IMG/VR virus record: IMGVR_UViG_3300049432_000046
Span: 1 to 49,599 of that record
Source: a virus
Reading direction: 5' to 3' (one strand)
Length of the DNA stretch: 49,599 nucleotides
Position numbers and translations under genes: made by a program. The notes under the pieces were generated by a model. It did not search any database. It had not been told where the DNA came from and saw only the letters and a list, made by a program, of their open reading frames with translations. This document shows, one piece after another, positions 38,052 to 45,364 of this stretch; positions within the stretch are counted from its first letter, which is position 1; the number at the start of each line of letters is the position of its first letter.

Positions 38052-39509
38052 TCAATACACCTGCGCGACTGCCTTCTTGCGGGGCGCGATCGTCTTCAGT
38101 CCCCAGTGCGCCAGCGTCACCGCCACCAGCGGCGAGATGTCGATCGTCGAGTCCTTCCGCGACCACGCCCACGCATCGCCCAACGGCCGCGACATGGCGC
38201 CGCCGATCGCAGTCGTCATCTCCTGCGTGCCGAGGTGGCGGACCTCGCGCTGGTCGACGCCGTCAAAGAACATCCCACACGCCTGCGCGTGCTCCCCGGC
38301 GCTCACCGGAATCACCTTCACACCGCGAGCCTCGAGCGCCGGCACCAGCGACCCGGCCGGACCCCTCGCGTCACAGATCACGCCGACGTTCACGTGTGAC
38401 CCCACCAGCCCCACCACGCGATCGACGATCCATCCCGTTCCACGCTTGCGCTCCACGATCTCGACATGCGCAAGGCCATCGCGACGGGCGCCGGCGGCCC
38501 CAATCGACGCGGACGAGCGATCGGGCGTCACGTCGAACGCGAACGCCACCGGGTCCCGCGGCCGCGAGTGCTCGTCCTTCAACTTCGCCCACGCGTCCGG
38601 CGCGATCTTCCGCTGCCCCACCTCGTCCGTCCGTGGCCAGTCGCCGACGCCGAGCCGCTCCACCGCGAACGTGCGGGCCGACAGTGACCGCTGCTCGAGT
38701 GCGACGATCTCCGCCGACACGCGGATCCCCAGCCCCGGGTTCGCCTCGGCCCACGCAGCCGGGTCGGTCACCACGGACTCGGGGACCGCCTCCGGCACGT
38801 CGAAGTCGAGCGACCAATCGAAGTAAGCGAGCCGCGGGTCGCCCTTCAGCCCCCGCTCCCGCACACGGGCGAAAACCACCCCGTGCTCGTGAACCTCCTG
38901 GTCGACCGCCGAGCCCGTATACAGCACCTGCGGATTAGGGCGGGCCGACAGCGTCGGCAACACCGCGCCCTGAGCCGTCTCCGGCAGGATCATCGCCTCA
39001 TCGAAGATCAGGCAGTCGCACGAAAACCCACGGCCGCCGCCCTTCGTCCGAGTGCGGAACCTGATCCGCTGGCCGGACTTCAGCTCGATGCCCTCCTCGC
39101 CATGCGAGTGCGTGTACCGCCGCACCCGCCGATCAAGAGCGGGCGTGTTCTGGATCAAGTCCTTCAGCCGGCGGAACGCCTCAAGCGAAGTAGGGAACTC
39201 GTGGGCCGAGTGAATGATCAGCCGCTCGCCGAGCAGGAACAGGCCAGCCAACTCGCGCGCCTCGAGGATCGCCCCCTTGCCGTTTTGGCGCGACACCATG
39301 AGGCCGACCTCGAACGCCGCCCACGACCCGTCCGCCCGCTCGCCGAGCATCCCCTCGAGCACCAACTCCTGCCACGGGTCCAGCTCGAGCCCCGCCATCC
39401 GCGCGAGGTCGACGGCCTCCGCGCCGGCCGACGAAACGTACTCGGGTACAGATACGACCCTAGGCGTTTGCCTTCCGACGACGGTCGGCGCGGCGGGAGG
39501 CGAGATCAT
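38052..39509 (-). CDS. Terminase large subunit
   Basis: A 485-residue protein. Walker A-like SRQNGKG (73-79), coupling region, Walker B LIFDEA (167-172) and, in the C-terminal nuclease part, FAFDVTPDRSS (about 330-342), DARGPAG and a final ISPLVAVTLAHWG supply acidic residues. Packages DNA into the prohead. It overlaps the small-subunit gene by 50 bases; a start at one of the later GTG codons would shorten the overlap. Confidence 0.93.
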   Translation of the reverse strand: MISPPAAPTVVGRQTPRVVSVPEYVSSAGAEAVDLARMAGLELDPWQELVLEGMLGERADGSWAAFEVGLMVSRQNGKGAILEARELAGLFLLGERLIIHSAHEFPTSLEAFRRLKDLIQNTPALDRRVRRYTHSHGEEGIELKSGQRIRFRTRTKGGGRGFSCDCLIFDEAMILPETAQGAVLPTLSARPNPQVLYTGSAVDQEVHEHGVVFARVRERGLKGDPRLAYFDWSLDFDVPEAVPESVVTDPAAWAEANPGLGIRVSAEIVALEQRSLSARTFAVERLGVGDWPRTDEVGQRKIAPDAWAKLKDEHSRPRDPVAFAFDVTPDRSSASIGAAGARRDGLAHVEIVERKRGTGWIVDRVVGLVGSHVNVGVICDARGPAGSLVPALEARGVKVIPVSAGEHAQACGMFFDGVDQREVRHLGTQEMTTAIGGAMSRPLGDAWAWSRKDSTIDISPLVAVTLAHWGLKTIAPRKKAVAQVY

Positions 39510-39762
39510 CGACCTTGTCCCCCTTCTTGGCCGCCGGCTTCTTCGTCGGCTCGGACGATGGGGTCAGCTCGCGCACCTTCTCGAACGACCGAATCAGCGC
39601 CCGGGCACACGTCGCCTTCGCCGACGCCGGCGTCTCTGAGTTGTCGAGCTCGCGGGCCAACGCCAACGCGGTCGCGCCGAGGGCTGAGCCCTTCAGGCGA
39701 AGTTGGCCGAGGTCCGTCTCGACGGCCTTCTCGACATCGCCCTTTGTCTTCCGGGCTGGCAT
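39460..39762 (-). CDS. Terminase small subunit
   Basis: A 100-residue protein from ATG 39762 (GGAGGTGG ribosome site). Helical core (LGATALALARELDNSETPAS, CARALIRSFEKVREL) resembles small terminase subunits of mycobacteriophage-type packaging modules, with a Lys-rich tail. It should bind the packaging site, whose position is not known; the repeats at 42.5-42.7 kb are candidates. Confidence 0.8.
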   Translation of the reverse strand: MPARKTKGDVEKAVETDLGQLRLKGSALGATALALARELDNSETPASAKATCARALIRSFEKVRELTPSSEPTKKPAAKKGDKVDDLASRRADRRRKANA

Positions 39763-39766
39763 TCGG

Positions 39767-40543
39767 TCACCACCTCCGCGAAGTCCGCCGGGGACGGGCG
39801 GCCGCCAGTTGCGCCGCGCGCGCGGCCTGGCCTGCGGCGCGCCGATTGCACGTCGCGTGCTCGGGCCCCTTGTACTTCGACCGGTTGTGATCGTCGTGGC
39901 CCAGGTCCCAGTCCGCGTCGGGCGCGATGAACTTCCCGCACCGCGCGCACCGGACCGTGCCCTTCTTGACCTCGCGCGCCCACTCGGTGCGGAGTCGCCG
40001 ATGCCGCTCGCCGTAGCCCCGCTCACGAGGGCTCGGGCGGCGCTTCTTGGCTGCGGGGAGAGAAATCCGACCACCCGGCTGGTCCCCCCCTCGGGGCGCT
40101 GGGGGGCGCCCCCCACCCGCTACGCCGCGGTGTAGCGCCTTGCGCACGATGGCGTCTAGGTCTGGCGCCGTCAGCGGGCTGTCGCCTCTCACGAGCGCGT
40201 GGGCGTGCGCAGCGTCGTCGTAGATGCGTCGCGACGGGTACCGCGTGGCTCGTGCGTTGAGTCGGGCCTGGCGTGTGGCTTCGTCGCACTCGACCCAGAC
40301 GAGCAAGCCGCGGCGCTGGTCGAGCAGGGTCCGGTATGCGGCGGTTAGGGCGATGCTCTCGGCGAGCAGCGGAGATGGTGCGGCGCGGATGGCGCGGAGG
40401 TAGTCGGGCCAGTCGCCGCCGGCCTGGCGGAAGGTGTCGATCGTCATGTGCTGCCACTCTGGGTGGCGGGCGATGACGGCTCTTGCTAGGTGGCTCTTAC
40501 CGGAGCCCGCTGGGCCGAGCAGCGCAATGAGTGGCTGGGCCAC
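39767..40543 (-). CDS. P-loop kinase-like domain fused to an HNH packaging endonuclease
   Basis: A 258-residue protein from GTG 40543. Residues 1-140 form a P-loop NTPase (GPAGSGKS at 10-17, D36 in a TIDTF strand, a lid-like Arg cluster) of the AAA_33/polynucleotide-kinase kind. After a Gly/Pro/Arg linker, residues 195-235 are an HNH unit (CARCG at 199-203, GHDDHN at 215-220, PEHATC at 227-232). HNH proteins beside terminase are needed for cos cleavage in HK97-like phages. The linker DNA has long C and G runs (about 40083-40114), so a sequencing indel could have joined two genes; the frame is open throughout. Confidence 0.8.
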   Translation of the reverse strand: MAQPLIALLGPAGSGKSHLARAVIARHPEWQHMTIDTFRQAGGDWPDYLRAIRAAPSPLLAESIALTAAYRTLLDQRRGLLVWVECDEATRQARLNARATRYPSRRIYDDAAHAHALVRGDSPLTAPDLDAIVRKALHRGVAGGGRPPAPRGGDQPGGRISLPAAKKRRPSPRERGYGERHRRLRTEWAREVKKGTVRCARCGKFIAPDADWDLGHDDHNRSKYKGPEHATCNRRAAGQAARAAQLAAARPRRTSRRW

Positions 40544-40546
40544 GCG

Positions 40547-40693
40547 TCATCCGCCTGGCCATCCGCCTTGGACCATGGCCCGGAGCCTGGCGAGCTTCTC
40601 TTTGGGCCAGTGGTCGAAGGGCGTGCCCCATGGGCAGCGGCAGGTGCGGTAGTCGCGGTCGCCGCACATGGAGCAGCGGTTCTCGACGGCCAT
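40547..40693 (-). CDS. 48-residue zinc-knuckle protein
   Basis: A 48-codon frame with CSMCGDRDYRTCRCPWG, a four-cysteine zinc site, then a basic helix. It fits between the stop at 40699 and the GTG at 40543 with gaps of only a few bases. Probably a small nucleic-acid-binding protein. Confidence 0.65.
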   Translation of the reverse strand: MAVENRCSMCGDRDYRTCRCPWGTPFDHWPKEKLARLRAMVQGGWPGG

Positions 40694-40698
40694 CACGG

Positions 40699-40989
40699 TC
40701 AGTCGCCGAGCAGCGTGAGGTAGCGCTTCTCGATGCGCTTCATGAACTTGGGGAGCCGCTTGCCGAGGTGGTCTTTGACGGCGGCCTGGTCGAGGATCGA
40801 GGCGTCTTGGGTGACGAGGCCGATGCGTCCCTTGTACTGGTCTCGGCCGGTCTTGGCGAAGTGGGCCTTGAGGACGGTGGCGGCTTCCTCGAGGAGCGGC
40901 TTCTGCTCGTCGGTGATGCGCTTGGCCTTCTCCCACTGGTCGGCCGCTTCGGCGAGGGTGAGCGGCTTCTTCTGCGTGGCCGTGGTCAT
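40699..40989 (-). CDS. Hypothetical helical protein
   Basis: A 96-residue protein of long helices (LAEAADQWEKAKRITDEQK, EEAATVLKAHFAKTG) with an intervening strand (GRIGLVTQ). Small proteins of this shape are common in actinophages and resemble Gam-like or exonuclease-associated helices only vaguely. Function unknown. Confidence 0.75.
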   Translation of the reverse strand: MTTATQKKPLTLAEAADQWEKAKRITDEQKPLLEEAATVLKAHFAKTGRDQYKGRIGLVTQDASILDQAAVKDHLGKRLPKFMKRIEKRYLTLLGD

Positions 40990-41237
40990 CGCTTCTTCCC
41001 TGTGACCCAGGACAGTGCCCAGAGTGAGCAGGCGAGGATGGTGATGTAGAGGCGGGTGGCGGGGTCGAGGCGTCGGTAGGTCAGCATGCGGGCCTCCTGC
41101 TCGGCTGCTTCGAGGGCGTCCGCCTGGTCGGCCATTCCGGGGGTCATCGCGATGCCGTGGCGTTCAGCGGTCAGCGGTGTGGCGCACTCGTCGAGCAGTG
41201 CGAGCGCGGGGTAGGCGTTGCGCAGGTCCTGGTTCAT
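40986..41237 (-). CDS. Small protein with C-terminal membrane helix
   Basis: An 83-residue protein from ATG 41237 (ATGA overlap). An acidic helical start is followed by one transmembrane stretch near the C terminus (LYITILACSLWALSWV) and KKR. Tail-anchored membrane protein of unknown role. Confidence 0.7.
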   Translation of the reverse strand: MNQDLRNAYPALALLDECATPLTAERHGIAMTPGMADQADALEAAEQEARMLTYRRLDPATRLYITILACSLWALSWVTGKKR

Positions 41238-41428
41238 GCGGCCTCTCTCCTGTCGCTGGTGGCCATGTCCAACATCTCGCCGAGCGCGCGGTCCTTGTCC
41301 CGACCAGCCCGCTCGTGCTCCGCCGGATCGCCGTCGCTCTTGCCAGCGAGGATCCAGCGCGTGAAGGCCTCGAGGTAGAGGTCCGACCCGGCGGGCATCG
41401 GCTCCGGCTCCCGGCGCGGCCAGCTCAC
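41234..41428 (-). CDS. Hypothetical small charged protein
   Basis: A 64-residue protein from GTG 41428, chosen for its GTGA overlap with the gene before. Acidic/basic helical C-terminal half (AEHERAGRDKDRALGEMLDMA). Function unknown. Confidence 0.68.
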   Translation of the reverse strand: MSWPRREPEPMPAGSDLYLEAFTRWILAGKSDGDPAEHERAGRDKDRALGEMLDMATSDRREAA

Positions 41429-41640
41429 GCCCACCCCAGCGACACGATCTGCCCCGGGTCGTGATGACAACACCGCATCCGCAGCGTCCGACCGTTCTCC
41501 ACCTCGGCGAAGTACACGACGAACGCCGGCTCCTCGTGCTCACGGAAATAGGCGCGTCGGGCCCGCTTCACGTCGGGCTCGGTGAGGCCGATGTCCTGGG
41601 CCGAACGGCGGGCCGCGTCCGAGAGAGTCACGTTGCACAT
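41425..41640 (-). CDS. Hypothetical protein with beta-rich C terminus
   Basis: A 71-residue protein. A helical start (SDAARRSAQDIGLTEPDVKRA) is followed by strands (AFVVYFAEVENGRTLRMRC) and HHDPGQIVS, a layout reminiscent of small RelE/DUF4258-like folds, though no partner antitoxin is recognised. First gene after the serine recombinase. Confidence 0.68.
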   Translation of the reverse strand: MCNVTLSDAARRSAQDIGLTEPDVKRARRAYFREHEEPAFVVYFAEVENGRTLRMRCCHHDPGQIVSLGWA

Positions 41641-41648
41641 GCCGCCGA

Positions 41649-42338
41649 CTATCTGACGCGCTTCGGGGTCGGGAGGTCCGGTGTGCGCCGCCGGGCGGGC
41701 GGGCGCTCGTAACCGCAGATGGTCGACACCGAATTCGGCCGCCACTGCGACCCGCCGCGGATCGTCGGCACACCCTCGGCGTTCAGCGCGTCGGCGACAC
41801 CTTGCAGGGTCATGGTCTGGCGCATCTCCTTGATCCGCTCCGCGAGCTCGGGGTCGTCGGCGACGGCGGGGCGGCCGGCGCGCTTGCCCCTCGCCCTGAG
41901 CGCGGCGAGAGCTGACACGGTGCGCTCGGCGGTCGTGCCGCGCTCCCACTCGGCGACGGCGACGATCACCGTGGCGATCATCCGGCCCGTGGCCTTCGAG
42001 GTGTCGAGGCCGTCGAAGTCGAGGGCGATCAGACCGGCCTTGGCGTGGAGGAACCAGTCGATCAGCGCGCCGAGGTCGGCGCTCGAGCGGGTGAGGCGGT
42101 CGAGCTTCATCACGGCGATCGCGTCGGCTTTGCCGTCGGCGATGCGTTGCAGCGCGTCCATGAGGGCGGGGCGCTTGAGGTCCTTGGCGGAGTAGCCCTC
42201 GTCGGCGACGATGGTGATGAGGCGTTGTCCGTCGCGGTGCTTGAAGGCCTGCTTGAGGGCGTGGCGTTGGGCTTCGAGGCCGAGGCCGGAGAGGGCCTGT
42301 TCCTCGGTGCTCACACGGACGTAGCCGATGACGCGCAC
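41649..42338 (-). CDS. Serine recombinase, resolvase/invertase family
   Basis: A 229-residue protein from GTG 42338, with a strong ribosome site (GGGAGG). The catalytic domain shows YVRVSTEEQ with nucleophile S10, DEGYSAKDLKRPAL, and KLDRLTRSS; a long E helix and a C-terminal HTH (MTLQGVADALNAEGVPTIRGG) follow. It may catalyse resolution or inversion at a nearby site. The phage already has a tyrosine integrase, so this enzyme is extra. It has no transposase beside it. The 440-bp repeat-bearing non-coding region directly upstream is a candidate for its site. Confidence 0.9.
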   Translation of the reverse strand: MRVIGYVRVSTEEQALSGLGLEAQRHALKQAFKHRDGQRLITIVADEGYSAKDLKRPALMDALQRIADGKADAIAVMKLDRLTRSSADLGALIDWFLHAKAGLIALDFDGLDTSKATGRMIATVIVAVAEWERGTTAERTVSALAALRARGKRAGRPAVADDPELAERIKEMRQTMTLQGVADALNAEGVPTIRGGSQWRPNSVSTICGYERPPARRRTPDLPTPKRVR

Positions 42339-42512
42339 GGCGGCCTCCCGTCCGGCCTCGGTGGGAAGATCGGCCTACATAGCCATGTTCCTAGTGGCGC
42401 TCTACGGAATCCCGCCTGATCGGACAGACCGTCAGCGACCCGCCTCGCCAGAAGGACCCAGGGCGGGTCGTTGTCGTTCTCGGACCCGTTTTCGTCAGGT
42501 CGAGGCGCCCGG

Positions 42513-42539
42513 TGGCGCGTGCTGGCGCGCTATGGCGCG
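42513..42539. repeat. Three TGGCGCG iterons at 10-base period
   Basis: TGGCGCG begins at 42513, 42523 and 42533, one per helical turn, with a further copy at 42700. Same-face iterons suit cooperative binding, for example by a terminase small subunit, an initiator or a recombinase. Confidence 0.6.
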
Positions 42540-42580
42540 AGAGCGCGGGCGCTGCGAACTCTTGAAAAGTTCCCGACCCG

Positions 42581-42631
42581 TTTCCGCAAACGCCCGTGTG
42601 CGGCATGGACGGGCGCGCGGAGTTGCGGAAA
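42581..42631. repeat. Inverted repeat TTTCCGCAA / TTGCGGAAA
   Basis: Nine-base arms at 42581-42589 and 42623-42631 are perfect complements 33 bases apart, each preceded outward by a CCCG-like flank. The spacing is compatible with two half-sites of a dimeric or tetrameric DNA-binding protein such as a resolvase. Confidence 0.5.
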
Positions 42632-42781
42632 TCGCGGGCTGCGAACCCGCCGAATGCGCTGGTTTCACCGTGGCCGGGGCGCTCCCGGGGTGAGCGCTCT
42701 GGCGCGCTCGCCTTGCGGCTGCCCCTACTGCCCGGGCACCGTTGGCCACCGTTCGAGGCGGGTCCTGCGAAGGTGAGTCAG

Positions 42782-43012
42782 CTACGTCGGCTCCCACGGT
42801 TGCCGGATGCGTGGCGGTGCCGTGAACGGTCCGGCCTTCGCGCGCGTCACGTCGATGCAGCGTGGGCAGATGCAGCAGTTGGCTCGTCCGTGGCAGGGTG
42901 GCTCGTCGCGGTGGAGGCCGGTGACTGCGAGCCGTTGGGCGACTGCGCGGGCGAGCGCGGGGTTATCGGGCGGCGCGTCGGTGGGCACAGGTACGCTCCC
43001 TCTCGTGGCCAC
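42782..43012 (-). CDS. Small zinc-binding protein
   Basis: A 76-residue protein with CHGRANCCICPRCIDVTRAK: four to five cysteines spaced as a zinc knuckle. Similar short Cys-rich proteins occur in other actinophages. Its GTG (43012) overlaps head to head with the GTG of the plus-strand gene at 43005; a later start would avoid this. Confidence 0.7.
   Translation of the reverse strand: MATRGSVPVPTDAPPDNPALARAVAQRLAVTGLHRDEPPCHGRANCCICPRCIDVTRAKAGPFTAPPRIRQPWEPT
42992..43004 (+). promoter_or_regulatory. -10 box for the 43005-43253 gene (leaderless)
   Basis: TACGCT at 42992-42997, seven bases, then GTG at 43005. This is the fourth case of the TANNNT-N7-GTG layout in the genome. No clear -35 is seen. 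Confidence 0.5.
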
Positions 43013-43253
43013 GACGGCTGAAGCACTTGGGGCGATGCGCGAGATGCAGCACGCGTTCGGTGGCGATCCGTACGGCGTTCGGACAATCGCTGGCGCGCGA
43101 GCGGCCTACGTGCGGGGCGACATCGAGGTCGACGAGTTCGAGCGGCGCGTCGAGCTGTTCCTGAGCGGCAAGCCGATCGCCGTGCTGTCTCCTGGTGAGC
43201 GAGTCCTCGTTCCCACCGAGAGCTACGGCGTGCTCCAGGCCATCCGCCCCTAG
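43005..43253 (+). CDS. Small SHOCT/DUF1707-like protein, plus strand
   Basis: An 82-residue protein read against all neighbours. The middle (RAAYVRGDIEVDEFERRVELFL) matches the short helical SHOCT/DUF1707 pattern (A...Y..G.I...EFE.R...L) of membrane- or oligomer-associated actinobacterial proteins; the rest is helical then beta. Isolated plus-strand position and a leaderless-type promoter suggest expression in the lysogen. Confidence 0.72.
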   Translation: MATTAEALGAMREMQHAFGGDPYGVRTIAGARAAYVRGDIEVDEFERRVELFLSGKPIAVLSPGERVLVPTESYGVLQAIRP

Positions 43254-43367
43254 AAAGTCGAATGCCGCCCCCGGAGGAACGGCGTTGTCGGTGCGGCGGC
43301 GTAGTTCTCCTACCAGCGATCGACCGGCCCAACGTAGCACGCGGCTGGTTGCATGCGCAAGCGGTGA

Positions 43368-43718
43368 CTAGCTCGCACGGCGGCGGGCACGCGCCTTGGC
43401 GTTGCGTTCCTCGCGCTTCAGCTCGGCCAGATTCGCCTCAGCGACCCGCGTTTGCCTCTTGGCCTCGGCTAGTGCAGTGGTGTACTGCTCGAACTTCCGG
43501 GCGAGCTTCTTCAGATAGTCGAAGGGCGGAACCTCGCGGCCGCATTGGCGGCAGTAGACGCGACGGGCGTCCGTGTCCAGTTCGACGCGATCATGCGAGC
43601 AATACGTCTGGCGGGGGCCCTTGCCCGTTCCCTCGCGGGTCAGGATCGGGCTTGCCTCGGTGCCCTCCTCGTCGAGCGGGAACAGCGGCACGACCTCGGC
43701 TGTTGGCTCATCTGCCAC
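43368..43718 (-). CDS. Zinc-finger/coiled-coil protein, full-length paralogue of the contig-end gene
   Basis: A 116-residue protein from GTG 43718. A variable N terminus, then YCSHDRVELDTDARRVYCRQCG (zinc ligands C, H, C, C) and a long coiled coil ending in RNAKARARRR. It aligns with the protein broken at the contig ends (28-225 plus 49446-49580) over its whole length. Proteins of this kind are frequent in actinophage early regions; function unknown. Confidence 0.8.
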   Translation of the reverse strand: MADEPTAEVVPLFPLDEEGTEASPILTREGTGKGPRQTYCSHDRVELDTDARRVYCRQCGREVPPFDYLKKLARKFEQYTTALAEAKRQTRVAEANLAELKREERNAKARARRRAS

Positions 43719-44367
43719 CCGTTGATTCTCCCACTGCGCCCGGACGTGGATTGGCCTCCGCCAGCCGTTGCAGCGTGCCCCTCGGGATCCCCGTCGCCTC
43801 ACTAACCCGACGCTGCGACAACCCCACGCCCAGCATCCCGCGCGCGACGTCCAGCGCGTGTTCCTTCTCGCGCGCGACCGCAGCGGCGGGCAGCTGCGCG
43901 ACGCGCTCCCGGTCCGGCCAGACCCACGGATCGCCCGTCTCCGGGTCCAACCGGTTCCTGAGCCGGACGGTCCGCATGTAGCCCATCGTCACCGTGAACC
44001 GCGCGGCCGCCTCAGCGACCGAACCGCGGAACGCCAGAATCTCGCCCTCCGTCGCCTCGCGGGCTCCACGCATCCCGGGGTGATGGCGACACGCCAGGTC
44101 CTCTTCCGCGAGCAGCACGAAGTAGTAGAGCCGCTCGGGCTTCTCCCATGCGGACCGGAAGCGCATTTGCCAATGGCCGTGGGGGTCGTCCCAGCGGGAG
44201 GGCAGTCGGCCGGCTGGTTGGTCGGTGACGCGCTCGAGCGAGAGGGGCGGCCGCGAGTCGGGTGCCTCGTGCGACCCGTCGGTGTCCATGCTGGTGGTTG
44301 AGCCTTCGGCGACGATGGAGAGTTTGGCGAGCACGTCGCGGGCACGCTGGTGAAGGTCGCCGGTCAC
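43708..44367 (-). CDS. HTH-containing protein
   Basis: A 219-residue protein from GTG 44367 (GTGA overlap). The C-terminal 55 residues contain a clear helix-turn-helix (GLSQRRVSEATGIPRGTLQRLAEA). The middle has WEKPERLYYFVLLAEEDLACRHH and a second helix-turn-helix-like run (SVAEAAARFTVTMGYMRTVRLRNRL). Likely a DNA-binding regulator or packaging-associated protein. Confidence 0.75.
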   Translation of the reverse strand: MTGDLHQRARDVLAKLSIVAEGSTTSMDTDGSHEAPDSRPPLSLERVTDQPAGRLPSRWDDPHGHWQMRFRSAWEKPERLYYFVLLAEEDLACRHHPGMRGAREATEGEILAFRGSVAEAAARFTVTMGYMRTVRLRNRLDPETGDPWVWPDRERVAQLPAAAVAREKEHALDVARGMLGVGLSQRRVSEATGIPRGTLQRLAEANPRPGAVGESTGGR

Positions 44368-44699
44368 AGGCGGGGATCCCGCCGAAGGCCAGGCGGCGGG
44401 GGCTTCTCGTTCCCGGGCCACACGGAGCTGTCTTCGACCGTCCCGTCCGCGAACAGGTGCAGCTCGCGGTGATGGCGGGGCAGCACGCACGGGTTCGGGT
44501 CCGTCGTGTGGCCGCACCGGGGGACGTAGCACGCCGAGCAGATCACCATCCGCTCGTCGGGGTCGCTCAGCCGGTCCGGTTCGATCACGTCGCCGAGCCG
44601 GAACTCCCACCAGCGGTGGTCGGGGTGGTGCGGGCAGGCCTCTACCGACTCGCGGTCGTAGCCGCCGTCGAGCCAGAAGGGCTTCGTCGCGAGCGCCAC
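44364..44699 (-). CDS. Cys/His-rich zinc-binding protein
   Basis: A 111-residue protein with CPHHPDHRWW, CSACYVPRCGH and CVLPRHHRELH, enough for two zinc sites. GTGA overlap with the next gene. Function unknown. Confidence 0.75.
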   Translation of the reverse strand: MALATKPFWLDGGYDRESVEACPHHPDHRWWEFRLGDVIEPDRLSDPDERMVICSACYVPRCGHTTDPNPCVLPRHHRELHLFADGTVEDSSVWPGNEKPPPPGLRRDPRL

Positions 44700-44951
44700 C
44701 TACCCGGCCCTCCCGTGTCGCGCGTCGCGCCGCTTATCGAACGTCCCGCGGCTGATCCCCAGCACATCCGCGAGCCGCCCGATCATGCCCGAGCGGCGAC
44801 GGGCGCGGGCGTTATCGTCCGCGATCAGGTCAGCGAGTCGGCAGGTCTCGGCCTCCCACTCGTCAGCCCGGCCGCGGTACCGGCGCGACTCGCACGCAGC
44901 ATGGAGCGCTGCCGAACGCAGCTCGTCGCCGGTCGGCTCCCAGTCGCGCAC
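44700..44951 (-). CDS. Small HTH protein
   Basis: An 83-residue protein from GTG 44951, directly after the preceding stop. The C-terminal part (RLADVLGISRGTFDKRRDAR) is a helix-turn-helix; the first part is a helical dimerisation candidate. Possible transcriptional regulator of the accessory block. Confidence 0.75.
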   Translation of the reverse strand: MRDWEPTGDELRSAALHAACESRRYRGRADEWEAETCRLADLIADDNARARRRSGMIGRLADVLGISRGTFDKRRDARHGRAG

Positions 44952-45191
44952 CTAACCGGCCTCCCCGACGAACGCCTCAACCACCGCTCGGTCACCATCC
45001 GAAAGCGACCGCCAATACCCCTGCTGATCCTCATCGTTGAAACCCCAGTAGCCCAACATCCGCGACCAGATCGCAGCTATGTGCTCAGTGCCGTCACGCT
45101 GGCCGTGGACGACGATCGTCGAGAGCGAGTCGGCCTCGTTGCGCTCGACGCGGGTGAGGCGGATGCCCCGGATGGACGGCGGGTCGATCAC
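44952..45191 (-). CDS. Hypothetical small protein
   Basis: A 79-residue protein from GTG 45191 (GTGA overlap; GTG 45206 is an alternative). A beta-rich first half (IRLTRVERNEADSLSTIVVHG) and an acidic helical second half. Function unknown. Confidence 0.7.
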   Translation of the reverse strand: MIDPPSIRGIRLTRVERNEADSLSTIVVHGQRDGTEHIAAIWSRMLGYWGFNDEDQQGYWRSLSDGDRAVVEAFVGEAG

Positions 45192-45364
45192 GCGCGCTCC
45201 GGCCACCGGTCATTCGGGCAGCCCTGCTGGTGCCATTCCTCGTCCTCGCGGAAGCACTCGCGGCACGGCTTGCCGCTGACGCGGACGAAGCCGCAGTTGC
45301 CGCCCTCGCCACGAAGGTAGGGATCGGCATGCCGAGGCAGGGGAACGAACGCCTGGTCGGCCAT
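45188..45364 (-). CDS. 58-residue cysteine-containing protein
   Basis: A 58-codon frame starting directly after the stop of the preceding gene (TAG-ATG at 45365/45364) and overlapping the next GTG by four bases. It encodes NCGF, PCRECF and a later GCPND, a likely zinc site of four cysteines. Fits exactly between its neighbours. Confidence 0.68.
   Translation of the reverse strand: MADQAFVPLPRHADPYLRGEGGNCGFVRVSGKPCRECFREDEEWHQQGCPNDRWPERA

Larger units (their letters stand above)
42339..42781. other. Non-coding region with repeats upstream of the serine recombinase
   Basis: The longest gene-free stretch of the genome (about 440 bases). It holds a hairpin (CGACCCGCC at 42436-42444 and its complement at 42462-42470), three TGGCGCG iterons with a 10-base period (42513-42539), an AT-richer dyad GAACT/AGTTC near 42556-42572, and an inverted repeat TTTCCGCAA/TTGCGGAAA (42581-42631). 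Frames in it have random-looking composition. A recombination site, packaging site or origin are the main options. Confidence 0.6.

Noticed and set aside
42513-42539. CRISPR-like array
   Set aside because: The repeats are only seven bases at a 10-base period, without spacers or cas genes.
42632-42650. GCGGG-loop-CCCGC hairpin resembling a tRNA T arm
   Set aside because: The loop lacks the TTCRA pattern on either strand and no other tRNA arms are nearby.
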